Source: an uncultured Luminiphilus sp. (lineage in GTDB: Bacteria; Pseudomonadota; Gammaproteobacteria; Pseudomonadales; Halieaceae). Taken from it: a stretch of 64,000 nucleotides of DNA. The stretch lies in the NCBI GenBank assembly GCA_938084055.1, contig CALKDK010000054.1, positions 1 to 64,000 on the forward strand, written 5' to 3'. This document shows positions 57,199 through 64,000 of this stretch, piece by piece. Numbering within the stretch: the first letter of the stretch is position 1; every line of letters begins with the position of its first letter. Below the pieces are notes generated by a model. The model made no database searches. It was not told the DNA's origin and was given only the letters and a program-made list of their open reading frames with translations. A program made the position numbers and the translations under genes.

Positions 57199-58002
57199 AT
57201 GCTGGATCCAGGGGAGATACAGACAGCTGCCGAGGCGCTGTACGTTGCCGAACAAACCGGACAGCAGATCAAGCCGCTCACCCTCTCCCACCCCGACATG
57301 ACGATGGACGATGCCTATGCCGTACAGCGGGCCTGGGTGGACCGGAAAATTGCTGGCGGGGACAGGATTACCGGCTACAAGATCGGCCTGACATCAAGGG
57401 CGATGCAAAGCGCCATGAACATTACGACCCCCGACTTTGGCATACTGCTGCACAGTATGTACTACGCCAACAACAGCACCATCAGCGCTGGAGAATTTTG
57501 CGATCCCCGCATTGAAGTTGAACTGGCGTTTGTCATGAAAACGCCTCTTTTTGGGGAAAGCGTTACTATCGAGCAGGTGATCGACGCCACTGACTATGTG
57601 GTCCCGGCACTGGAACTGATCGCCGCGAGAAGCTTCCGTACGGATCCCGAAACGGGTTACACCCGCAAGGTGTTCGATACCATCGCGGACAACGCGGCCA
57701 ATGCGGGCTACATCGTTGGGGATGGGCAGTTTGACCCGCGCGCCATCGACCTGCGCTGGTCTGGAGCGATCCTGTATGTCAATGGCGAAGTCGAGGAAAC
57801 GGGGCTTGCAGCTGGGGTGCAGGATCATCCAGCCAAGGGCATCTGCTGGGTGTGTAAACGTTTTGCAAAGCACGGTATTGGCCTGCAGCCTGGGCAGCTG
57901 GTTCTGAGCGGTTCGTTCACCCGACCCGTCATGGCAACTTCGGGGGACCGCATGACCTGTGACTACGGCCCGCTGGGCAAAATCAACGTGGACTTCACAT
58001 AG
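57199..58002 (+). CDS. hpaH: 2-oxohept-3-ene-1,7-dioate hydratase
   Basis: HpaH hydrates 2-oxohept-3-ene-1,7-dioate to 4-hydroxy-2-oxoheptanedioate. The 267 residues show the hydratase/decarboxylase (MhpD/HpaH) family text KIGLTSRAMQSAMNI, FGILLHSMYYANNST and DPRIEVELAFVMKTPL, the last with metal-binding glutamates, and a C-terminal LVLSGSFTRPV. It starts eight bases after hpaF. The N-terminal helix region is normal for the family. Confidence 0.93.
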   Translation: MLDPGEIQTAAEALYVAEQTGQQIKPLTLSHPDMTMDDAYAVQRAWVDRKIAGGDRITGYKIGLTSRAMQSAMNITTPDFGILLHSMYYANNSTISAGEFCDPRIEVELAFVMKTPLFGESVTIEQVIDATDYVVPALELIAARSFRTDPETGYTRKVFDTIADNAANAGYIVGDGQFDPRAIDLRWSGAILYVNGEVEETGLAAGVQDHPAKGICWVCKRFAKHGIGLQPGQLVLSGSFTRPVMATSGDRMTCDYGPLGKINVDFT

Positions 58003-58011
58003 GGGCCGACC

Positions 58012-58776
58012 ATGGACCTGCCGAAGAATAAGTTCCTGCAGCGGCTGGCAGCCGACAAAACGCTCTGGGGTTGCTGGCTGGGGCTTCCCGATCCCAGCGT
58101 CGCCGAAATCGCCGCTGGTGCGGGTTTCGACTGGCTGTTGATTGACCATGAGCACGCTCCCTTTGAACTGGCCGACGTCATGGCGCACCTGCGGGCGATC
58201 GAGCCCTACACCACCGCTCCGCTGGTCAGGCCCGTTAGCGGCGAACCCGCACTGCTCAAAAAATTTCTTGAAATGGGTGTGCAAAGCTTTGTCGTACCCA
58301 TGATTGATACCCCAGAGCAAGCCATGGCCTGCGTGCAAGCGGTTTACTACCCACCCCAGGGTCGCCGGGGGGTCGGTACATCACTGGCGCGGGCCTCACG
58401 CTGGAACCAGGTTGCCAATTACCTGCACGAGGCCAATGATGAGATCTGCCTGATCGTGCAGGCTGAAACGCTGACTGCGCTGGATAATCTGCAGGACATT
58501 CTGCAGGTGGAAGGCATCCACGGCGTATTCATAGGTCCCTCCGACCTCGCCGCCTCGATGGGTAAAATCGGCCAGGGAGACGATCCGGAGTTGGTGGCCC
58601 TCTGTGTAGATGCCATCAGAAAAATCAAATCGATGGACAAATTGGCCGGTATCCTGACGATGAATGACGCGCTGGTCACCCAGAGTGTCGAAGCCGGTGC
58701 CGACTTCATCGGTATTGGAGTCGACACCCTGCTTCTGGGCGCGGCGCTGCGCGAGCGCGCCAACAGCTGGACCTGA
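58012..58776 (+). CDS. hpaI: 4-hydroxy-2-oxoheptanedioate aldolase
   Basis: HpaI is a class II pyruvate aldolase that splits 4-hydroxy-2-oxoheptanedioate to pyruvate and succinate semialdehyde. The 254 residues include LLIDHEHAPFE with catalytic His48, LVRPVSGEP with Arg73, YPPQGRRGVGTSLARASRW, and the metal-site text VQAETLTALDN and FIGPSDLAASMG. It is the last of the E-D-F-H-I genes. The next gene is 102 bases away. Confidence 0.94.
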   Translation: MDLPKNKFLQRLAADKTLWGCWLGLPDPSVAEIAAGAGFDWLLIDHEHAPFELADVMAHLRAIEPYTTAPLVRPVSGEPALLKKFLEMGVQSFVVPMIDTPEQAMACVQAVYYPPQGRRGVGTSLARASRWNQVANYLHEANDEICLIVQAETLTALDNLQDILQVEGIHGVFIGPSDLAASMGKIGQGDDPELVALCVDAIRKIKSMDKLAGILTMNDALVTQSVEAGADFIGIGVDTLLLGAALRERANSWT

Positions 58777-58878
58777 TTCCAGTCTGAACACGTTGCCGTC
58801 AGCCCCCAATTGCAGCTATAAACCCTACCGGCAATTATTGCAGCGAGTGGCTGTCGACCATAACAAAGTGAGGTCAGC

Positions 58879-60000
58879 ATGAATTTTGAGTTTTCAGAAG
58901 AGCAACTGATGCTACGCGAACAGGCGCGGGGCTTCCTGGCCCAGCAGTGTCCGCCAGCGAAGGTGCGGGCCGTTCTCGACGGCGATCAGGGTCATGACGC
59001 TGACCTCTGGGCCCGGGTGGGCGAAATGGGATGGACTGCAACGGCGATACCTGAAGCCTATGGTGGGCTGGGTTTGGGCTACTACGAACTCGCCATCATT
59101 GCCGAAGAGTTGGGCAGAGCTGTCGCACCCATACCGTTCTCCTCTTCTGTTTATCTGGCGACCGAGGCCCTCATGGCCTTTGGCAACGAAACACAAAAAG
59201 CGCGGTGGCTGCCGGTCCTGGCATCTGGGGAATGTATCGCAACATTTGCCCATGCCGAGGGGCCGGGTCAGACCACGGCATCATCACTGGCGACAACGCT
59301 CTCGGACAATACCCTGAGCGGATCAAAAAAACCCGTGGTCGATGGTGAGTGTGCCCATATTGCTGTCGTAACCTGCCAATCGAGTAGCGAAACCATACAG
59401 CTTTGTCTGGTGGAGCTTGACCAGGACAGCGTCAGCCGACAGCCCCTGCAAACGCTGGATTTTAGTCGCGGCCATGCAGCCATCGATTTCACCAACGCAG
59501 CCGCCCAGAAACTCGGCGACGGCGCTGTTTCCTGGCGGGACTTTGAGGCGCTGTTGGATCGTGCCGCTGTGCTCATGGCCTGGGAACAACTGGGGCTGGC
59601 GGACAAGGCTCTCGAGCAAGCTTGTGACTACGCGAAACAACGCTATGCGTTTGGGCGGCCTATTGGCTCCTTTCAAGCCATCAAGCACAAACTGGCTGGC
59701 ATGTATGTCAAGAATGCTATTGCCCGGAGCAACGCATACTATGGCGCCTGGGCACTGGCGAGCGGAAGCGAAAGCCTGCCACTTGCGGCGGCCACCGCCC
59801 GGGTAGCGTCTATCCAAGCCTCACTCCATGCGGCACAGGAAAACATTCAGACTCACGGCGGCATGGGATTCACCTGGGAGTTCGACTGCCAGTTCTACTA
59901 TCGCAGGGCCAAGCTGCTCAGTCTGGCACTGGGCTCGGAGCGCCACTGGCAAGATCGCCTGGTGACAGCACTCGAACAACAAACCGCCACTGCGGCCTGA
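58879..60000 (+). CDS. Acyl-CoA dehydrogenase (paired subunit 1)
   Basis: This 373-residue flavoprotein of the acyl-CoA dehydrogenase family has MNFEFSEEQLMLREQARGFL at the start, YGGLGLGYYELAIIAEELGR, and late helices CDYAKQRYAFGRPIGSFQAI and NIQTHGGMGFTWEFD. It oxidises an acyl-CoA to the enoyl-CoA in the cytoplasm. It is followed after 18 bases by a second dehydrogenase of different subfamily, a pairing known for heteromeric enzymes. The substrate is unknown; the neighbourhood suggests an aryl- or dicarboxyl-CoA. Confidence 0.88.
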   Translation: MNFEFSEEQLMLREQARGFLAQQCPPAKVRAVLDGDQGHDADLWARVGEMGWTATAIPEAYGGLGLGYYELAIIAEELGRAVAPIPFSSSVYLATEALMAFGNETQKARWLPVLASGECIATFAHAEGPGQTTASSLATTLSDNTLSGSKKPVVDGECAHIAVVTCQSSSETIQLCLVELDQDSVSRQPLQTLDFSRGHAAIDFTNAAAQKLGDGAVSWRDFEALLDRAAVLMAWEQLGLADKALEQACDYAKQRYAFGRPIGSFQAIKHKLAGMYVKNAIARSNAYYGAWALASGSESLPLAAATARVASIQASLHAAQENIQTHGGMGFTWEFDCQFYYRRAKLLSLALGSERHWQDRLVTALEQQTATAA

Positions 60001-60018
60001 TGACACAGGAGTTTAGCT

Positions 60019-61227
60019 ATGGATTTCAACGATACCCCAGAAGAAGCCGCCTTCCGCACCGAGGCAGCCAGGTGGCTCGCCGATAACCAGCTGACAGCGC
60101 AGGATACCGAGGGCCTGAGTCGACTAGCGATTGCAAAGCTCTGGCAGAAGCGCAAGTACGATGGCGGCTGGGCCTGTATTGGCTGGGACGAGCAATACGG
60201 CGGACGCGGTGCTACTCCAATCCAGAGAGTCATCTGGGGTCAGGAGGAAGAAAAATATAACGTCCCCTCGCGATTTTTTGTTATCGGCCAGGGCATGATC
60301 GCCCCGACCATCATGGCCTGGAGTTCTCCTGAGTGCTGCGACCGCTTCCTGCCCAAACTGGCGAGTGGCGAGGAAATCTGGTGTCAGCTGTTTTCAGAAC
60401 CCGCCAGTGGCTCGGATCTGGCCGCGCTTCGCACCAAGGCTGAACCCGAGGGTGACGAGTGGGTGATCAACGGACAGAAAATCTGGACCTCGGGAGCCCA
60501 CTACTCGGATTACGGCATGATTGTCACGAGAACGGATCCAACAGTTGCCAAACACAAGGGACTCACCGCCTTTCTGGTTGATATGAAAGCTCCCGGCGTG
60601 GAAACAAGGCCGATCAAGCAACTGACCGGGGATTCAGATTTCAATGAAGTTTATTTCACCGATGTTCGGGTGCCCGATGGCTTCCGCCTGGGCGACGTGG
60701 GCCAGGGTTGGCAGGTCGCCCTCACTACCCTGATGAATGAGCGCCTCGCGATCGGTGGCGGCGGCTCGGGCGCGGACGTGCCCCTGGCCATGAAAATCGC
60801 CCGGGAGGTCACTATCAATGACCAACCGGCCATCAAGGACAGTGCGGTACGCGCAAAAATTGCGAATTTCCATGTCCTTGAGGCAGGACTCAAGTACAAC
60901 GGCTACCGCGCCCTCAGTGCCCTGTCACGTGGCGATTTGCCTGGCCCGGAGAATTCCATTGGCAAACTGGTGGGCGCTCCAAAACTCCAGGACATTGCCT
61001 CCTTCTGCATGGATTTGCTCGAGGAACACGGGGCGCTCTGGAGTGATGACTTCGAATCCCTGACGGGCATGGCACAGCGCTCCTATATGGGTGCGCCGGG
61101 GTTGCGAATAGCGGGTGGTACCGATGAGATCATGACCAATATCATCGCCGAGCGGGTTCTTGGCCTCCCCCAGGACCCCCGGGCGGACAAAGGTATTCCC
61201 TTCAACGAGGTTCCCACCGGCAACTGA
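60019..61227 (+). CDS. Acyl-CoA dehydrogenase (paired subunit 2)
   Basis: The 402-residue protein is a full-length acyl-CoA dehydrogenase. GWDEQYGGRGATPIQRVIW, FSEPASGSDLAAL, INGQKIWTSGAHYSDYGM and GGTDEIMTNIIAERVLGLP are the classical segments. The position where medium-chain enzymes have the catalytic glutamate (YEG) is a glycine, as in several heteromeric or long-chain type relatives; a glutamate in LMNERLAIGG could serve instead. It is probably cotranscribed with the preceding dehydrogenase. Confidence 0.88.
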   Translation: MDFNDTPEEAAFRTEAARWLADNQLTAQDTEGLSRLAIAKLWQKRKYDGGWACIGWDEQYGGRGATPIQRVIWGQEEEKYNVPSRFFVIGQGMIAPTIMAWSSPECCDRFLPKLASGEEIWCQLFSEPASGSDLAALRTKAEPEGDEWVINGQKIWTSGAHYSDYGMIVTRTDPTVAKHKGLTAFLVDMKAPGVETRPIKQLTGDSDFNEVYFTDVRVPDGFRLGDVGQGWQVALTTLMNERLAIGGGGSGADVPLAMKIAREVTINDQPAIKDSAVRAKIANFHVLEAGLKYNGYRALSALSRGDLPGPENSIGKLVGAPKLQDIASFCMDLLEEHGALWSDDFESLTGMAQRSYMGAPGLRIAGGTDEIMTNIIAERVLGLPQDPRADKGIPFNEVPTGN

Positions 61228-61295
61228 CCATAACGACATCCAGCGCGCCTGGATGCCTGAGATCACCGATTTCTGCTCGGCAAGGCGGGTAACCT

Positions 61296-62297
61296 ATGTT
61301 TGGCTCATCAGCAAAAACCGTGCCTTCAGGGGACAATGGTTTTCTGGAAGCGTACTGCCTCGACAAGACCGGGGGCGCATCATCCGTAGCCCCCCAGAAG
61401 CTGGCCAGCCTACTCAAGGCCGGTGACCCGCTGTGGATTCTACTGGACGCAGGTAATCCAGAGTCGCGGGCGTGGCTCAGGGCCAACACCGATTTGTTGC
61501 CGGTTGTTATTGACGGTCTGCTGGCCAGCCAAACCCGACCACGTATCGCAGAACTGGCGGATCAACTGTTATTACTCGTTCGGGGAGTCAATCTGAAAAG
61601 CGGCGAAAATACGGCGGACATGGTGTCGTTACGTATTTGGACCGACGGTGTGAGCTTGTTTTCAGCCCAGCTGCGGCACCTGAAGGCCACCGAAACCATT
61701 GAGTCACAACTCGCGGCCGGCGTGGGCCCTCCATCGGTGGGACAACTCCTGATCCAGTGGTTATCCCAGTTGGTTGCGAATATGGACGAATCCCTTGCGA
61801 CGCTTGAGGAACAAACCGCAATACTGGAGGAACGGGCCCTCACGGAGAGCTATCGGGAACTACAGTCAGACTTTGGCCTGTTGCGCAGGCAGACGCTGAA
61901 GTTCAGGCGCTATCTAGGGCCCCAGCGGCGGGCATTGGCCCAGCTTGCCGATGCCCGGGTAAGCTGGCTGAACGACGCAGAAAGGACGCAAATACGGGAA
62001 ATCAGCGAACTTCAGCATCGCCACGTCGAGGCGATCGAGCATATTCATTCGCAGGTATCGATTGCCCATGAAGAACAATTGAGTGACCTGTCTGCAGAGA
62101 TGAACGAACGGATGTACGTCATGTCAATTGTTGCCGCTCTGTTCCTGCCCCTTGGATTTTTTACCGGGCTCATGGGCATCAACGTGGGCGGGATGCCGGG
62201 AGTTGATAATGACTGGGCGTTCTGGATGGTCGCGGGGTTCTGCACGCTGGTCCTGATCGGGCTCTATACCCTGTTCCGGCGCAAAGGTTGGTGGTGA
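61296..62297 (+). CDS. CorA/ZntB family divalent metal transporter
   Basis: The 333-residue protein has a cytoplasmic N-terminal domain, a long helical stretch (about 165-260) and two C-terminal membrane helices. The family signature GMN occurs in the form LMGINVGGMPG, which with the following DNDWAFW is typical of ZntB-type zinc transporters. E. coli ZntB has 327 residues. The gene is a single unit between catabolic and formaldehyde genes and has no visible link to either. Whether zinc or another metal moves, and in which direction, cannot be read from the sequence. Confidence 0.85.
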   Translation: MFGSSAKTVPSGDNGFLEAYCLDKTGGASSVAPQKLASLLKAGDPLWILLDAGNPESRAWLRANTDLLPVVIDGLLASQTRPRIAELADQLLLLVRGVNLKSGENTADMVSLRIWTDGVSLFSAQLRHLKATETIESQLAAGVGPPSVGQLLIQWLSQLVANMDESLATLEEQTAILEERALTESYRELQSDFGLLRRQTLKFRRYLGPQRRALAQLADARVSWLNDAERTQIREISELQHRHVEAIEHIHSQVSIAHEEQLSDLSAEMNERMYVMSIVAALFLPLGFFTGLMGINVGGMPGVDNDWAFWMVAGFCTLVLIGLYTLFRRKGWW

Positions 62298-62411
62298 CCA
62301 GGTCACCACAGGACGCCAAACCTGCCTCAAACGTTGTTCAGTTCCTGCCGGGGGCTGGAGAAATTGGCCAATTTGATTGACACTGCGGCCAGCGAACTAG
62401 GAGAGAACACT

Positions 62412-63518
62412 ATGAAAACACGCGCCGCCATAGCCTTCGAGGCCGGCAAACCCCTGGAAATCGCCGACGTGGACCTGCAGGGTCCGCAACCGGGTGAGGT
62501 GATGGTAGAAATCAAAGCGACGGGGGTATGTCATACCGATGCCTTTACGCTCTCAGGGGACGACCCAGAAGGTGCCTTCCCGGCCATTTTGGGTCACGAG
62601 GGGGCGGGGATTGTCGTGGAGGTTGGTGCTGGCGTTACCAGCGTCAAACCGGGCGACCATGTCATTCCGCTCTATACACCAGAGTGTCGGCAGTGTGATT
62701 TCTGCCTGCACCCCAAGACCAACCTGTGCCAGGCGATCAGGGAAACCCAGGGACAGGGTGTGATGCCCGACAGAACCAGCCGCTTCTCCCTCGACGGCCA
62801 ACCACTACTGCACTACATGGGTTGTTCGACCTTCTCTAATTTTACAGTGCTGCCAGAGATAGCCGTTGCCAAGGTTAGGGAAGACGCACCCTTTGACAAG
62901 ATTTGTTACATCGGCTGTGGCGTCACCACAGGCATTGGCGCGGTCGCTTTCACCATGAACGTGGAGGCGGGTTCGACCGTCGCCGTCTTCGGCTTGGGCG
63001 GCATTGGTCTCAATGTGATTCAGGGCGCACGGCTGGTCGGCGCCACCCGCATCATTGGTATCGACATGAACCCGGCGAAGGCAGAACTCGGCAGGCGATT
63101 CGGCATGACCGATTTCGTCAACCCCAGCGAGGTGGACGATGTGGTGGATCACCTCGTGCAGATGACCGGCGGCGGCGTTGATTACAGCTTTGAATGCATT
63201 GGCAATGTCAATGTTATGCGCCAGGCTCTTGAGTGCTGCCACAAGGGATGGGGTCAAAGCTGCATTATCGGGGTCGCTGGTGCGGGCCAAGAAATAGCCA
63301 CACGCCCTTTTCAGCTGGTCACCGGCCGCTCCTGGCGCGGCACCGCATTCGGTGGCGCCCGGGGCCGTACCGATGTACCCAAAATTGTCGACTGGTACAT
63401 GGAGGGGAAAATCAACATCGATGACCTGATCACCCATACCATGCCGCTGTCGGATATCAACAACGCCTTTGACCTGATGCACAGCGGCGAAAGCATTCGC
63501 TCCGTTGTGGTGTACTGA
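62412..63518 (+). CDS. adhC: S-(hydroxymethyl)glutathione dehydrogenase (class III alcohol dehydrogenase)
   Basis: This zinc enzyme oxidises S-hydroxymethylglutathione, the adduct of formaldehyde and glutathione. The 368 residues have catalytic-zinc ligands C40 (GVCHTDAF) and H62 (LGHEGAGIV), the structural-zinc cysteines in [15 protein letters not shown], and the coenzyme motif [14 protein letters not shown]. The ATG at 62412 follows AGGAGAGAAC; the frame is open 78 bases upstream without homology. Together with fghA, whose start follows two bases later, it forms the usual formaldehyde detoxification pair. Confidence 0.95.
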   Translation: MKTRAAIAFEAGKPLEIADVDLQGPQPGEVMVEIKATGVCHTDAFTLSGDDPEGAFPAILGHEGAGIVVEVGAGVTSVKPGDHVIPLYTPECRQCDFCLHPKTNLCQAIRETQGQGVMPDRTSRFSLDGQPLLHYMGCSTFSNFTVLPEIAVAKVREDAPFDKICYIGCGVTTGIGAVAFTMNVEAGSTVAVFGLGGIGLNVIQGARLVGATRIIGIDMNPAKAELGRRFGMTDFVNPSEVDDVVDHLVQMTGGGVDYSFECIGNVNVMRQALECCHKGWGQSCIIGVAGAGQEIATRPFQLVTGRSWRGTAFGGARGRTDVPKIVDWYMEGKINIDDLITHTMPLSDINNAFDLMHSGESIRSVVVY

Positions 63519-63520
63519 CC

Positions 63521-64000
63521 GTGACCGAGTTGATTGACAGCCACCTCTGCTTTGGTGGGGAACAGCGTCGCTACCGTCATCGATCTGAGGCACTCAATTG
63601 CGACATGATCTACTCCGTTTTCCTGCCACCACAGGCCGCGGTGGGTCCAGTCCCTGTGCTCTACTATCTCTCAGGACTGACCTGCACCGATGAAAACTTT
63701 GTCGCCAAGGCCGGCGCCCAGCAGTATGCCGCGCAACACGGCATCGCCATTGTGGCGCCGGACACCAGTCCCCGTGGCGATGATGTACCCGACGACCCCG
63801 ACGGCAGCTGGGATTTTGGCCTGGGTGCCGGATTCTATGTGAACGCCACGCAGGCGCCTTGGAACAGACATTATCGGATGTACGACTATGTGGTGGATGA
63901 GCTGCCTGCACTGGTTAATGCCACACTGCCCGTAGACTCCAGGCGCGCGAGTATCACAGGGCATTCCATGGGTGGACATGGCGCCCTGACTATTGGCCTG
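63521..64000 (+). CDS. fghA: S-formylglutathione hydrolase (partial, cut by window end)
   Basis: A GTG at 63521 opens a frame that runs off the window after 160 codons. The translation begins [20 protein letters not shown] and contains [28 protein letters not shown] and the nucleophile motif GHSMGGHGA, all diagnostic of S-formylglutathione hydrolase (normally about 280 residues). It hydrolyses S-formylglutathione to formate and glutathione. The catalytic Asp and His would lie beyond the edge. Confidence 0.93.
   Translation, partial: MTELIDSHLCFGGEQRRYRHRSEALNCDMIYSVFLPPQAAVGPVPVLYYLSGLTCTDENFVAKAGAQQYAAQHGIAIVAPDTSPRGDDVPDDPDGSWDFGLGAGFYVNATQAPWNRHYRMYDYVVDELPALVNATLPVDSRRASITGHSMGGHGALTIGL

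Noticed and set aside
1-64000. CRISPR arrays, insertion sequences, integrases and prophage genes
   Set aside because: No spaced direct repeats, terminal inverted repeats or transposase/integrase motifs were recognised on reading both strands.

Overview
This window is a chromosomal segment from a marine-type gammaproteobacterium, probably near the OM60/NOR5 (Halieaceae) or related Cellvibrionales lineages. That placement is an inference from gene content: the block tRNA-Pro, folD, cysS, glnS, ppiB, lpxH, acnB resembles the order seen in Pseudomonas relatives, and several TonB-dependent receptors with GC-rich genes follow. I see no rRNA, integrase, transposase, CRISPR array or phage gene.

Region 1 (1-9.9 kb) is housekeeping: tRNA-Pro(UGG), folD, cysS, glnS, ppiB, lpxH, miaE, a DUF1289 protein and acnB. 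It ends in a long interrupted hairpin after acnB. Region 2 (9.95-20.6 kb) handles amides and acyl groups: an HpaR-like MarR regulator, an amidase, an AtoE-type fatty acid permease, a histone-deacetylase-fold amidohydrolase, a Tat-exported amidase, a YtcJ-like lipoprotein amidohydrolase and a TonB receptor.

Region 3 (20.7-29.2 kb) holds an AraC regulator, two cytochromes c and a tryptophan-tryptophylquinone amine dehydrogenase set (aauBEDA order). An aldehyde dehydrogenase lies directly upstream, followed by an SSS-family symporter and its DUF485 partner. Region 4 (29.2-37.4 kb) is a compact phenylacetate operon, paaZ-G-I-J-A-B-C-D-E. Region 5 (37.5-51.2 kb) has a lipoprotein amidase joined to a MobA-like aromatic hydroxylase, two TonB receptors flanking a penicillin-acylase-family lipoprotein, phenylacetate-CoA ligase (paaK) and the repressor paaX.

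Region 6 (51.2-61.2 kb) is a homoprotocatechuate meta-cleavage module. It has an AhpD-like protein, a FAH-family protein overlapping a Rieske oxygenase, the divergent operon hpaE-D-F-H-I and two acyl-CoA dehydrogenases. Region 7 (61.3-64 kb) has a ZntB/CorA transporter and the glutathione-dependent formaldehyde pair adhC-fghA, the latter cut by the window edge.

Together the genes describe a catabolic route for aromatic amines and arylacetyl amides. Periplasmic amine dehydrogenase gives arylacetaldehydes, aldehyde dehydrogenase gives arylacetates, and these enter the paa route or, if dihydroxylated, the hpa route. Acylases and amidases could feed the same acids. A perfect 12-bp palindrome, GTAACATGTTAC, lies upstream of the AhpD-like gene and of hpaE. 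A 10/12 match lies upstream of the aldehyde dehydrogenase/amine dehydrogenase operon, suggesting one regulator links these parts.
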